A stretch of 64,000 nt of DNA from Mauremys mutica (Eukaryota > Chordata > Testudines > Geoemydidae): assembly GCF_020497125.1 (NCBI RefSeq), contig NC_059075.1:57121321-57185320 (forward strand). The letters are read 5' to 3'. A program made the translations under genes and the position numbers. Shown here one piece after another: positions 46,330-57,896 of the stretch (within the stretch, counting starts at the first letter, position 1; every line of letters begins with the position of its first letter). The notes below the pieces were generated by a model. That model saw nothing but the letters and a program-made list of their open reading frames with translations, was not told the origin of the DNA and did no database searches.

Positions 46330-48271
46330 TACATAGCTGCTGCTGTGTCTGAGTAGTTAGTTTTTCTTGGATAGTGCATTTTTCCAAATGCTCTCCAGTT
46401 GTGCGCTGATGTAGGCCTGGTTGTCTTATAGAAAATCCCAATTCTCCAGATTCAGAAAACTTCAGATAGAACTGTGATTCCAAATCATTAGCAAAGGAGA
46501 GGTTTGTGGCATCGTGTCTCCCACTGCGATAGTCATTCAACACAGACTCTTTTTCGGTGTTCTGTGTAGGTAGTGGAAGAATCCTATGGTGCAGCTGTGG
46601 ACTAGGCAATCTCGAAGATAAAGGAGAAGGAATAGGTGACATTTGTTTGTGTGCATTGGATCCTGAATATGAATTATTAAAAACATTACAGACAGCAACT
46701 AAAGAGGGTGATAGCGGCCTTTTCTCTTCCGGTTTAATGTTAGTGCTTGTCTGAGAAATATCAGTTCTTAAATGTATTGGCAGATTTAAAAACAAACCTT
46801 TGTTGCTCTCCTGGGGTACGGTAGCTCTTTTGTCATACATTGAGCCTGGTAGGTTTTTGTCTGCTCTTGTAATTTGTTGTAGTCTCTTCCATTCTGCAGC
46901 TTCATCTAAACTGTCATTCTGGATAATTTTCAGAAGGGTTTTATTGACTGCTGCTACAAGGTTGCATGACTCATCAGTAGTCTGCAGTCTCTCTTCTTTG
47001 CACTGCAAAACACAGCCATTGCATTCCTTTTCCTGCATCACAGTGTACTTAGAGTCAACAGTAGCTTCCCCTATACTGAATACCTCAGCTTTTGTTATAA
47101 ATTCACTGCACACTTCAGAGAGAACAGGTGTAACAGTTTCCTTATCTTCTTGAGTATCAGTGTAAGAAAGGTTATCATCAGACTCCGTATGGGTTTTTAT
47201 AACTTTCTGCATACATGCTCTCAAATCCTGTACTTTAGCAACAACTCTGGCTGTAGGTTTCTTACTACGGGTCTGCTCAGTATACTCATAACCATGCAGG
47301 CTTTCAGCTGCTGCAGTCTTGTTTAAGGCCTCAAATCTGTTAGATAAACTGTCTTGGAAAGAGTTTAACAAAGGGCTGCTGTGCTCCACCTTCATTACTT
47401 TAAGAGTATCCTCTGCATCATGCAATAGACCAGCACTGGGATGTGTAATACAGCTTCCATACACATCATTGTCATATTCGGATAGAGAATCAGACAGGTC
47501 CGTTTCTGATTTCAAAGTCCCACTGCACTCAAGAAAATACCCATCTTTTCTCCATCTTTCTGGTGGTATATTCATGTCAAATGGTAAATCATCCTGGTCT
47601 TCTACTGTCTGCCAATTAGAATTGGAACAGGAACCAGGAGAGCTGCCAGCAGAAAATTTGGTGGGAAGTGTCCTTTTATTTCCCAGTTGCATATCTGTCC
47701 TGTTTAACACAGAAGGTTCCAAATTGCCGTGAATCTTCTTTTTCATTTTCTTGTTTATGAACTCCTCCAAGCTCTCTCTCCTTCTGCCAGTTTTCCTCAT
47801 CTTTTTGTTTCTCAAGCTGGGTTTCTGATCTGTGGATCCCAAAAAGATTTCCTGCTGATCCTTGAAACTTAAGAGATCATCATCTTTAAATTTCAGTCCT
47901 CCAGAAGCATCCTGTAGCTTCCCCTCCTGATTTCCCATTTTAATACCCAGAATGTTGTGTGAACTGAGTAGGTTAGCTAACAGCCTCTCTTTTTCAGCAG
48001 TTAGTTTATACAGCTCAGTGAGAATATCTTTAGTGGTAGTTTGCTTGAAAAAAATATCTCCAACATTTTCATAAGGTTTCTCTCTTGGTTCTGCTGTCTC
48101 TGACCCTTCTCTTACTTGATAGCAGTTATGAAAACGTTTATTGGATTTGTCTAGAGTTACACAGCCCTTGTATGTAAATCCTCTGACTTTTCCCTTTGGG
48201 AGATAGAAGCTGACGTAACAGAGTTCCATAATGGGCCTGTGCAATTGGAGGATAGTATGAGTGCCTTCCAT
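46327..48271 (-). CDS. First coding exon of an unidentified host gene
   Basis: The exon encodes about 648 residues from an ATG at 48271, which follows an in-frame TAG four codons upstream. I do not recognise the protein. The N terminus (MEGTHTILQLHRPIMELCYVSFYLP) looks folded and hydrophobic; residues about 70-100 (TTKDILTELYKLTAEKERLL) could form a short helix or coiled coil; a very basic block RNKKMRKTGRRRESLEEFINKK with KKMKKKI after it may be a nuclear signal. After that it is Ser/Glu/Asp-rich and probably disordered, with an acidic stretch (ETDLSDSLSEYDNDVYGS) and, near the end, SP-rich PIPSPLSSRLPSPQLHH, a likely proline-directed phosphorylation region. No stops, balanced codon use and good splice signals on both sides argue that this is real. 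The partner exons, upstream and downstream, were not found in the window. Confidence 0.85.
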
Positions 48272-48394
48272 TATGCTCACCTAATTATTCATTCATTTAA
48301 ATTATGTGGTCAGTGTTTCAAAGCTTGCATGAGACAGCATGTGATGTGGAGAATGTACAGAAGGCATCTGACTAATCTTCTACTGTAACGTTGC
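48272..48394 (-). other. 5' untranslated part of the same exon
   Basis: 123 bases between the splice acceptor and the ATG. It contains in-frame stops and a perfect internal donor-like sequence TTAG then GTGAGC, nine bases before the ATG (at about 48281). If used, that donor would splice out the start codon. Confidence 0.65.
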
Positions 48395-48420
48395 CTGTAA
48401 AAAGGAAAAAAAAACTTAAT
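48395..48420 (-). promoter_or_regulatory. 3' splice site (acceptor) of the coding exon
   Basis: On the minus strand an uninterrupted pyrimidine tract (AAGTTTTTTTTTCC and TTTTTACAG) ends in AG at 48395-48396. The exon starts at 48394. This implies at least one upstream non-coding exon at higher coordinates or beyond the window. Confidence 0.8.
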
Positions 48421-51400
48421 GAAGGCAATTTTGATGTAACAAACTGCAAATTAGTAGCACAGCATCACAATCTTTTCTCAATATACTCCCTGATACCCGT
48501 CTTTCCATTGCAGAATTTAACACAAAAAGGATGGCAACAGTAAAATTCATGCTCGGTGTCATAACATTTACCCCCAGGTGCTCTTGATCTGTGCCTTTTC
48601 ACAGGGTTACATGGAGTTTTCCAGGGAACTTGCACCACCCTTCCAAAGCCAAGTTGCTTGTCAACTCTGCAGCTATCCCCCCACATCCCCACACACTGCT
48701 GAAAAAGTAACTTACTGTTGAACTCCCTGGCTGATACAAGTATCAGTAGCCACAGTCTTAATGAAAAGTGCAAGCTGCCAGTTCCACTTTGCTCAATATC
48801 ACCAGAAATATAACCATTAAACTATCAAACACAATAGCTTTCACTGATATTTATTTCACATGAAAGAACCCCCAAACCACTCTCAAACAATTAAAAAGAG
48901 ATTGTTGGTCAAATTCTGCCCTTATTTACAGTCATGCAACTCTACAGAGGTCAATAAGGTTTCCATAGGAGGAAGTGTTGCACTATAACACATTACTGGC
49001 CAGTGCATCATATTCAGAGAGAAAAAATATGTACATTAGTGTAAGTCAGTCTGTGTCAGAGTGGATTTCATAGTGTTAACTAGGAATAAAAAGGTCCCAT
49101 TATTAAATGAGAAGCTTGACCAACACGTTTGTTTGTTGTCTATTTTTCTTGACCGGTTAGACATTTTATTGCCAAAGTATGATGTACTGATTATGTGCTA
49201 ACAGCACTACAAAAGCTACAGACACAGTAACTACATTATGCATCTAATTTAATATCCCCAAATGACAACCATTATATGATCAATTCCAGTTCAGCCTCAT
49301 TTTCAAGTATGCTTTGCTTTTGTTTGTATTCGCTAAATGACTAGTCTCCATCTGGGCTAGTGAAATCCAGAAAACCAGTAACTGTAAGGGAGCTCTAGCT
49401 ACTACTGAACCTAGCAGATATTCTGCATCAAAGCTGCTGTTTACTGGATAGAATAATGCTTTGTAACTTTGCAATGGATGGATGGTTTTCCAACTTTTCC
49501 CACCTCGGTATTTCATAAATCCTTTACTTAGAGAAGCTGTCCCCACTTCAGCACACTAGACAGTGAGAGGAACATTCCACAAACATGCCCTTAGAGTCTC
49601 GGGTTCCCTTGTTCTCCCCTCAGCCATAATTAGCTGACAAAATTAAAGTTTAAAATTTGTTTGTATTTTCTTGATACGTGCAATAATGTGTATTCTGAAT
49701 AATCTGCAGCTCCTATGGATTTATGGACAGTCTATTCAGACTTATAATTGTCTAGGAAGTGAAAAAAATCTGGGCTCTCTAAATATTTAAAGGCATATTT
49801 GTATAATAGGATTATAGTGATCACTTAGTAGGCAAATGTGTTAAGAATAGATATTATATGTACATATTTAGGCAGGTCATACTAGTAATTACAGCCTAGA
49901 AAAAATATTTTCAGAAGTTATGTTTTAGATAATGACAGTTTTAGGCAGAGACCACCACAGTGGCTCCTAAACAGCATTTTAAAAATTCTCAGTTTGTATA
50001 TATATTTTTTAATTAGTGTGTTCAATTTTAAAAATGGAAAGTCATACACCTAAAGCCAAGTTAAAGTAATATTGAATTTGGGTGGAATACACAATCACAT
50101 GGCTCAAAGTTATTAATAGATCTTAAGTATTTCAGCAGATATGATCCTTTACCAGATAAATGGATAATTTTCTATACTTCTATATGCAAAGAAAACTGAG
50201 GCACAACATTACATTAAGGACACTACCAGCATTAACCATGAATTGCTTTTCTTATGTTGGTTTAAGACAGATATCACCCTCAAAGTACTCATTTAGCCTG
50301 CTATTAGGATAGGACTACACTATGTTAAACTATTTTAACAGCACTGTGTGCACACAACTACTGTAATAGGGAAGCAAAGGATAACATTTTTGAATTTTGT
50401 AGGCTTAAAACTTTGCAGAGAACAAAACATTCAGAGCTTTTGGGTTCAGTGACAGTTGACAACTCCTATAGTCAGCTAATCAGAATAGAAGGGGCAAACA
50501 TCAAGGGGGAAGCAGGAGAACATGATGATGTGGTTAGATTAAAAAGATGCAGAAAGAACACTCAACCATTCTGTTGCCAATCTTGCTCTTAAGTTGTTAT
50601 ACCTCTGACCACCACTAGCAATTGTCACTTACACATTTTGCAAAGGCACATATTAAGAGCAGGTTGTAAGAAGCTTTAAGCTTCTAGCATTCTAATAGGA
50701 AAAATGTTACCTGACACAAGATATTCATTAAAAATAGGGATCAGAAACGAAACTCACTGGAAAAACAGCTGAGAGAGAAGCTTGCTCCGTCATATACTCA
50801 TTTTGCCTAAACTGTCAAAGCGCAACAGGGTATCTTGGCTATGTAACATGGAAGGAAGGTGAAAGCTTTAGTGCTTATGAACGTCAAGGACTAACCCTAC
50901 TTACAGCTAAGAACTGTGTGAGCAGACACCGTGCAGGCTTCCGCATGCAACTCTGCTAAGTAACATATAATGGTATAATATCTACTCCTTTCTCTCCATC
51001 ACCAAAAACAATTTTCAAAAGTCATTTGCTTTGTGTGGTTAGGAATGTATCATGTGCACTGTCCACTGTTACAACAGGGTGTTCAAGTAAAAGGGTGAAA
51101 TGCACACTCAAGCATAATGACCTGGAAGTAGATGGATACTGAAAGACGTGGAGCAAAGGGTGGCCTGGAAGCAGTGAGAAATGCTTGGCAGAGAAAGAAC
51201 AACATCGCAGCAAGGAGCTAGGGGAAACTGGCAGCACAGGAGAAAACAGAGTGACCAAATGATCCCAGTGTCCTGGAAGATTTTAACTCAAGTGATCTGT
51301 CGCATAAAAATTGAATGCAACATTGTGATATCAAACTTAGATCTTTCCTCAAGCACAGTCGCTTACTTTCCCATCTTCAAATAATATAGAGATGGAAAAT

Positions 51401-52270
51401 ATCTCTTAAATCTAGTCCTATCATCTCTCTGTACAGGATTGTTTTCTACCTATTGTTTACTGGGTGCACACGCGGACTGTGACCAAACTGTCAGGACATT
51501 TCTCCCACTATACACTAAATTGTCCTCTGAGTTTCATCCTCCAACTTTAATTATTCTGTTTTGTGGCAGCTTAAAGAATTATTCTGTATTGGTGATGTTA
51601 CTTACAGACAGTTATGTTTCTCTAAACTGTCATTTCAGTCATGCTAGGTATTTTTAGCTCTTTTAAAACTGTCCTTGTAAGCAAATCCCTTCAGCCCACT
51701 AATCATATTTATAACTCTTCTCAAACTCCCTCCAATCCACATTCATCTTTCTGGATTATAAAATGTCCAGAACTGAATGCAATATCATAGTGGTGGTTTT
51801 ACAAGAGCCAGAAAGAGCTGTTTACTGAACTCCATCCAACCTTAGCCTTCAGCCTGAAAAAAAAACGCACAGAATTGTGTGCCTTTGGAACTGCTAATCT
51901 TGTCATTTTCGCAGACCAGTGGAGCTGAGTTTTTACAGAAACAGTGCAGATGAAACTATTAGATTCTATCTGCAGAAATTCTGTCACAACTTTGACAAGA
52001 TATGCTTTTTCTGTTCTCCATCACTGTGACTAAAATTATCTTTCTTGATATTGAAATTCCATGCATATCTGTGAAAAGAAGGATCAAGATTTGTCTTTGT
52101 TCCTGGGAGAACAAAGGTGAGTGAAGGGTTTGGATGAGTAAGCTGTTTAAACAATAGAAGGTCAAAGTTTGAAACAGACTAAAACTATGTAAGTGGCAAG
52201 GGGAAATTTACAGACTCTTGGTAGCTCCCCCTGCTTAAAAGAAGGAAGCTTTATCTCCATTATAACATCT
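48421..52270. other. Non-coding; presumed upstream intron
   Basis: No exon recognised. A 102-codon minus frame (48465-48773) begins with a hydrophobic stretch and has eight cysteines; it is discussed as a low-confidence finding. The rest is AT-rich with no clear repeat ends. Confidence 0.4.
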
Positions 52271-52278
52271 TAGAGGAG

Positions 52279-52540
52279 CAGGGGCGGCTCCAGGCACTAG
52301 CACGCCAAGCGCGTGCTTGGGGCGGCAAGCCACGGGGGGCACTCTGCCGGTCTCCGTGAGGGTGGCAGGCAGGTTGCCTTCAGCGGCATGCCTGCGGAGG
52401 GTCCGCTGGTCCCGCGGCTTCAGCGGACCTCCTGCAGGTGTGCTGCCGAATCCGCAGGACCGGGGACCTCCCGCAGGCAAGCCGCCGAAGGCAGCCTGCC
52501 TGCCATGCTTGGGGCAGCAAAATACCTAGAGCCGCCCCTG
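52279..52540. mobile_element. GC-rich hAT MITE
   Basis: The termini are CAGGGGCGGCTCCAGGCA and CTAGAGCCGCCCCTG. GAGGAG is present immediately outside both ends (52273-52278, 52541-52546), a partial match to the 8-bp duplication expected for hAT. The interior carries GCTTGGGGCGGC near both ends and CCTGCGGAGGTCCGC type words in both orientations. Same family as the elements at 61227 and 62371. Confidence 0.85.
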
Positions 52541-52851
52541 GAGGAGACTAAAGTTTTTCTGGAGGATGCATCAGGAGGGGAAGAGTCAAGGACGAGAGGC
52601 CAGCCAATATTAGGAATCTGTTGACATGATGGAAGCAGGATTATGAAGAATTACCAGACACTTTTGAAGCTTCCCAAAGATGGAGAGTAACTGGGGAAAG
52701 AGGACTTATAGCTCCCCCTCCCCCGTCCGCCCGAACCATCCACCCCGGGGATCTGAGCAGGCAACAGGAGGGAATTGAGGGGTGGGGTAAATAGCACCAA
52801 GAGAACCAAATCAGATGGAAAAGTAGAGAGCGATCTATTACCAAGAGAGCC
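52541..52851. other. Non-coding spacer
   Basis: Purine-rich at 52550-52700; no gene seen. Confidence 0.4.
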
Positions 52852-52866
52852 ACACAATGGAAGGAG

Positions 52867-53055
52867 CAGCAAAGAATCCTGTGGCACCTTATAGATTAAC
52901 AGACGTTTGGGAGCATGAGCTTTTGTGGGTGAATACTCACTTCGTCGGATCCACGAAAGCTCATGTTCCCAAACGTCTGTTAGTCTATAAGGTGCCACAG
53001 GATTCTTTGCTGCTTTTACAGATCCAGACTAACACGGCTACCCCTTTGATACTTG
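52867..53055 (+). mobile_element. Penelope-like element, short head-to-head copy
   Basis: A perfect 15-bp duplication ACACAATGGAAGGAG flanks it (52852-52866 and 53056-53070). The right half is the full 3' terminus in plus orientation, from ACGAAAGCTCATGTTCCC through GCTTTTACAGATCCAGACTAACACGGCTACCCC. The left half is an inverted copy that starts at GCAGCAAAGAATCC and so lacks the last ~45 bases. The two meet near 52950 (CGTCGGATCCACG). The arms are nearly identical, so the copy is young. Confidence 0.9.
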
Positions 53056-53070
53056 ACACAATGGAAGGAG

Positions 53071-53233
53071 TACACTTAACTACACATAGCATTTTTTGTG
53101 AAAAATATTAAAAAGTGAGCAAATAATCTATGGAACATATAAACAGATCATCATCATCTTAGTAGCCATGATCATATTTGACATTTATATAATACCACTC
53201 ATGCCCAAGGAATCCCACAGTACTTTGGAGACT
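53071..53233. other. Non-coding spacer
   Basis: Nothing found. Confidence 0.4.
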
Positions 53234-53240
53234 GCGTGCG

Positions 53241-53279
<39 letters not shown>
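53234..53279. repeat. (CG)n(CA)n microsatellite
   Basis: A short GCGTGCGCGCGCGCG tract passes into a pure CA repeat. The alternating purine-pyrimidine run is the type that can adopt Z-DNA. Confidence 0.95.
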
Positions 53280-53283
<4 letters not shown>

Positions 53284-54565
53284 CACTCGCGAATGAAATG
53301 CAGCAACATCTAGGGTGGAACATGGCCACCAGAACACTATATAAGAGCTATTAATTATTATTATTACAGTGTGACCAACTCTTGCCATTTTAGTGTTATT
53401 CCTAAAACCCAACTTCTAGAATCATGATACTGCATGAGAATCTCAGCTTTCATTGAAGAAAAAAAAGATTATAGCCTTGCAAAGAAAAGTCTTGAAAAAC
53501 ATGAAGCAAGTGCACCATAAGGGCTCAAAAGCCAGAACCCAAATAAAAAAATAACATTTATTATTTTTTACAATCTCGTGATTTGGGGGGGCCAGACTAA
53601 TGATTTTTGAACATTTGGAGTGGCCGTACTGCATACAGCAACAGTGTATCCAACTCAAACAGCAAAAGGTGCGACGGACTCTTTTGACCTCAGGTGGCTA
53701 GGATTTCTGCCTTTTGTCTCACCTGGATGACAGTGTCTCCATCACACCATGCTGAAGAAATGAGACTCAGAAGAAAAAGGGAATGACTAACATCACTATC
53801 TAAAGCACCTTTGTTTTCACTGGGAATCTCACACCCACATACTACCAAGCCTTAATATGCTTAGCACACTTAATTCAGAAAAAAAAATCACAGCCCACCG
53901 TATGATTGATGCAGACTATTCCTTTGCAAGAAGAATGTCTGTCATCCTACAATTTTTAAACTACATTGCTAATTCTGACTCTAAAATTAATCAAGTGGGA
54001 TAGAAATGAAATAGAACAGAGATCTAATTCATGAATCAAATTAAAGTGAAATAATATATGAAGATATGATAATCCTTCTATTTGTATTTACTAAACATAC
54101 ACTGTTTGACAGAGATGTCAACAAGTATTGGACTGTCAATTCCTTTTCATTGCTAAAATGATCTTCATTCATATACACTCCAGGAGGTTCTTGTAAACTA
54201 CCATTTGACTCGCTTATAACTGCTAACATTATAAAGGTAAAAGATCATTATCTTCTTGTGGAGACAAAGAGGCACAGGCTTCTATGAATCAGTTCAGACA
54301 CAATTAAAGAAAACACAATTAAAGAAAACACATAAAGAAAGTAACTGTCACTATAAACCTATATTCTATTTATTGGAAAACAAAGGGAGGAAGATTTAAA
54401 CCATGGTGCCTTACAATTACCTTTGTAATAGTTTTAAATATATTGTATCATTTTGGCAAATCACGGTGTCTTACTTTACTCTGAAACCTGTCACCTTACT
54501 TTAGCAAGGATTTGTTAAGGAATAAATATACGCAACCTGTATAAAAGTTCAAAATAATGCTTTAT
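53280..54565. other. Non-coding, with one TCATGA-type repeat fragment
   Basis: 53570-53615 (CTCGTGATTTGGGGGGGCCAG, ATGATTTTTGAAC) is a fragment of the repeat also seen near 20600 and 42540. Otherwise nothing definite. Confidence 0.4.
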
Positions 54566-55004
54566 TCAACTGTGACAATGCATGACTCACCACGGTGGCA
54601 TCTCCTACTGGCCATCTTGGGAATTAGCTCTGCAGGTTGGTACGCCCTCACCCAATGGTGGCTTGCCCACCATCACATCTGCTCTCAGACCCACATCACT
54701 TCAAGGACAACAGCATCCTCTTCATGATACAGTCATGAGGCTGTGTCACCATCTGTGATCTCCCCTTCCGGGGCTTAGTACTGCAGTCCAATGGTCCAGC
54801 CACTTCCCCACTGGTGAGTGGAGGACCTGGGTCCACCCACTACTCCCAGTTCCAGCCCAGGGACCCTCTGAACCAAAAGTCACCTAATGCATTCCTTTGC
54901 CTCGACTATGGCTGCATTTCCCTGGTCCACTTCCCTGTGGCTATAGAATCCTACTCAGTCTCAGCAGCCCATCCAGAGCTCCTTCCCTGCTTTCCGAGTC
55001 CCTG

Positions 55005-55864
55005 TTTGCACTACTTTGGAGGGTAGGGATAGGATCCAGAGTGACCTAGACAAAATGGAGGATTGGGACAAAATAAATCTGATGAGGTTCAACAAGGACA
55101 AGTGCAGAATCCTGCACTTAGGACAGAAGAATACCATGCACTGCTACAGGCTGGGGACCGACTGGCTAAGCAGCAGTTCTGCAGAAAAGGATCTAGGGAT
55201 TACAGTGGATGAGAAGCTGGATATGAGGCAACAGTGTGCCCTTGTTGCCAAGAAGGCTAAAAGCATACTGGGCTACATTAGTAGGAGCGTTGCTAGCTGA
55301 TCGAGGGAAGTGATTATTCCCCTCTATCTGGCACTGGTGAGACCACATCTGGAGTATTGCATCCAGTTTTGGGCCTGCCACTACAGAAAGGATGCAGACA
55401 AATTGGAGAGAGTCCAGTGGAGAGCAACGGAAATGATTAGGGGCTGGGGCACATGACTTATGAGGAGAGGCTGAGAACCAGGCTTCTTTAGTCTGCAGAA
55501 GCGAAGAGTGAGGGGGGATTTGATTGCAGCCTTCAACTACCTGAAAGGAGGTTCCAAAGAGGATGGATCTAGACTGTTCTCAGTGGTAGCAGATGACAGA
55601 ACAAGGAGTAATGGTCTCAAGTTGAAGTGGGGGAGGTCTAGGTTGAATATTAGGAAAAACTATTTCACTAGGAGGGTGGTGAAGCACTGGAATGGGTTAC
55701 CTAGTGATGTGGTGAAATCTCCATCCTTTGAGGTTTTTAAGGCCTAGCTTGACAAAGCCCTGGCTGGGATGATTTAGTTGGGGTTGATCCTGCTTTGAGC
55801 AGGGGGTTGGATTAGATGACCTCCTGAGGTCTCTTCCAATCCTAATCTTCTACAATTCTATGAT
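55005..55864 (+). mobile_element. CR1 LINE, 5'-truncated 3' end
   Basis: Contains the C-terminal part of the CR1 ORF followed by the typical 3' end GGATTAGATGACCTCCTGAGG and the terminal octamer-like ACAATTCTATGATT. CR1 insertions are usually 5'-truncated and lack target duplications, as here. It is inserted in the LTR-like sequence that resumes at about 55865. Confidence 0.9.
55016..55747 (+). pseudogene. CR1 ORF2 C-terminal region, disrupted
   Basis: Readable blocks in order: IQSDLDKMEDWDKINLMRFN, CRILHLGQKN, DLGITVDEKLDM, ILGYISRSVAS (stop at 55298), [17 protein letters not shown], a frameshift near 55440-55470, then [14 protein letters not shown] and [19 protein letters not shown]. This is the thumb/C-terminal part downstream of the catalytic domain, which is absent. 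At least one stop and one frameshift make it inactive. Confidence 0.9.
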
Positions 55865-55911
55865 TAACCCCTTCCCTGCCAGTGTGCGGGTGAACACACC
55901 ATGACACCAAC

Positions 55912-56914
55912 AAAATGTTATACGCTTCTAACATGAGGAAATCAGTCAAGCAGATTTATGAACCTGGCCAACAAATTCATTGGATACATAAAGAGATAAC
56001 TCAGAACATAAGGTTGAAGTCACCAAGATAAGCCACAATGAATTTGTGCAGTGATTTGTTTACCAAAAAGGGTGATTTTTATATATAAATGCAAATCAAG
56101 GGACAAGGTGTAGACTGAGTTGGTCAGGAAAGCATGTTAAAAATGCATCTAGGATTTTGTTAAAACCTCAGCTATATCACTCTGCACAAGCTAATTCACA
56201 CCGAGATGTCGGGTGGGTGAGGGGGCGAGCGAGGGGAGTCCATAAAACAAGAGGTCTTCTGTTGAAAAGCCATTTGAAGTTTCCTAGCAGCAGATTCACT
56301 GTGTTGGCTAGAAGAGGAAATCTCAGGTATTTTCTAAAGCCATAGGAGCTGGGCATAATGATTATCCAAATGCAGTTGTGTCACAAAGAAATCTATTCTC
56401 AAGCATTTTCACTGCATGAAAAAGACATGACCTAGCAAGTGTTCCAAATACTGAAATGGGCAGTACTGTAATATCTGTCAAACAATGCAAAGCCAGAAAT
56501 ACACTGGATCATACTGGTCTTTAACAGGTAATATTTTTTCCTTCCATTCTGTGGCTGCTATTAGAAGGTCAATATCTGCCAAAAATTACCATACCTCACT
56601 GCCTAAGACACTGCAGTTATTTCCTATTTTAACTGTAGGATAATGCTACCATTTTCCAGATACAACTATATGGCAACTCTTGGAAAACGCTGACTCAAAG
56701 CAATCACCATACATTGCTTGATGATCACCTTAAGCTATGGAAGTATTGTATGCATGTTGTCAATACTTACACATAAAACTCTAGTGTCGAACACAAAGTC
56801 TACATATTGTACCACCATTTCATAGAGAAGTGGATAGAATTATTGGTTTAGTACACAAGAACAAGTGTACTTGTGTTAACATACAGTACATTTCTCATCC
56901 TAAATACAGAACAT
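55912..56914. other. Non-coding, no recognised feature
   Basis: Nothing definite. Confidence 0.45.
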
Positions 56915-56927
56915 ACTTCTCTGCACA

Positions 56928-57171
56928 AAGAACAAGGAGTACTTGTGGCACCTTGGAGACTAACACATTTATCTGGGCATAAGCTTTCATGGGCTAAAAC
57001 CCACTTCATCAGATGCATGCAATGGAAAATACAGTAGATAGATAGATAGACAGAACATGAAAAAATGGGGGTTGCCATACCAACTCTAATCAGTTAAGGT
57101 GAGCTATTATCAGAAGGAGAAAAAACATTTGTAATTTTGCTGATACAGACTAACACGGCTACCACTCTGAA
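56928..57171 (-). mobile_element. Penelope-like element with inverted terminal segment
   Basis: A perfect 13-bp duplication ACTTCTCTGCACA flanks it (56915-56927 and 57172-57184). The body is in minus orientation: AAGAACAAGGAGTACTTGTGGCACC, then CATGGGCTAAAACCCACTTC, then a 3'-UTR-like part with GATA repeats near 57036-57050. At the right it joins a 41-base piece in plus orientation, ACAGACTAACACGGCTACC to CTCTGAAAC, which is the family 3' terminus missing from the left end. Confidence 0.9.
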
Positions 57172-57184
57172 ACTTCTCTGCACA

Positions 57185-57888
57185 GTGCTTTTCAGTGATA
57201 AACTTAATGAAAAAAAGGAACATTTTTAACAGATACTTCAACCTTGTCTTCAGTGAAATACACTCAATTTTTCCCCACCATAGCAAAAAATGTGATCAGT
57301 CAGGACCCTGGCCAGTTTATCTCATTTCAAGACCAGCTCCTCAAATGTTCTGACAAGATATTTGAAGATACCTACACCCTTTGTTGTGCCAGGTATGCTA
57401 TGTAAGCTTGCAGGTTCCTCAATCAGTTATCTGATATCCATTATCAATGCCTCACATCATTCTCAGTAGTTAGTCAGTGATATTTAAGCTTTCTTCCATG
57501 GCTATCCTAAAACAAATAGATTTTGTTGTAATCTGAATAGTTAGCTTCGCTTGGCTGCAGAGAGCTTCAGTCCTTTGTTTGGTTCATAATATATCATTCA
57601 ATTTTTACTTTGTGTCTTTATCAGCACTTTATATATAGTCAGTTTTACAATTTCCCCTATAAGTTCCCCATTTTGTTCATTTTGGTCTTTCACTGAGCAA
57701 CAGGGAAACAAAAACACTTTTAGAATAATATAAAACAGGTGGTAAAATCATAAAAAGTAATACGGGAAATTCAAGTATTACAAAAATCTATATTTTAAAA
57801 AAACCTTAAGTATATTTCAGTTTGATTGTGTCCTTTAATCGGAACATTGCTGTTTCATGTATCTTATAATAAACATCATTTGTACAGC
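57185..57888. other. Non-coding, no recognised feature
   Basis: AT-rich; nothing assigned. Confidence 0.45.
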
Positions 57889-57896
57889 ACCTTAGG

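Larger units (their letters stand above)
54571..55906 (-). repeat. Candidate solo LTR carrying a CR1 insertion
   Basis: On the minus strand the block begins TGTCATGGTGTG (55906 region) and ends CATTGTCACA (54571), TG...CA. Flanking pentamers TCAAC (54566-54570) and CCAAC (55907-55911) agree at four of five positions. A CR1 LINE occupies about 55005-55864, leaving roughly 480 bases of LTR. No viral gene is present. The class (gypsy or endogenous retrovirus) cannot be told from this. Confidence 0.5.
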
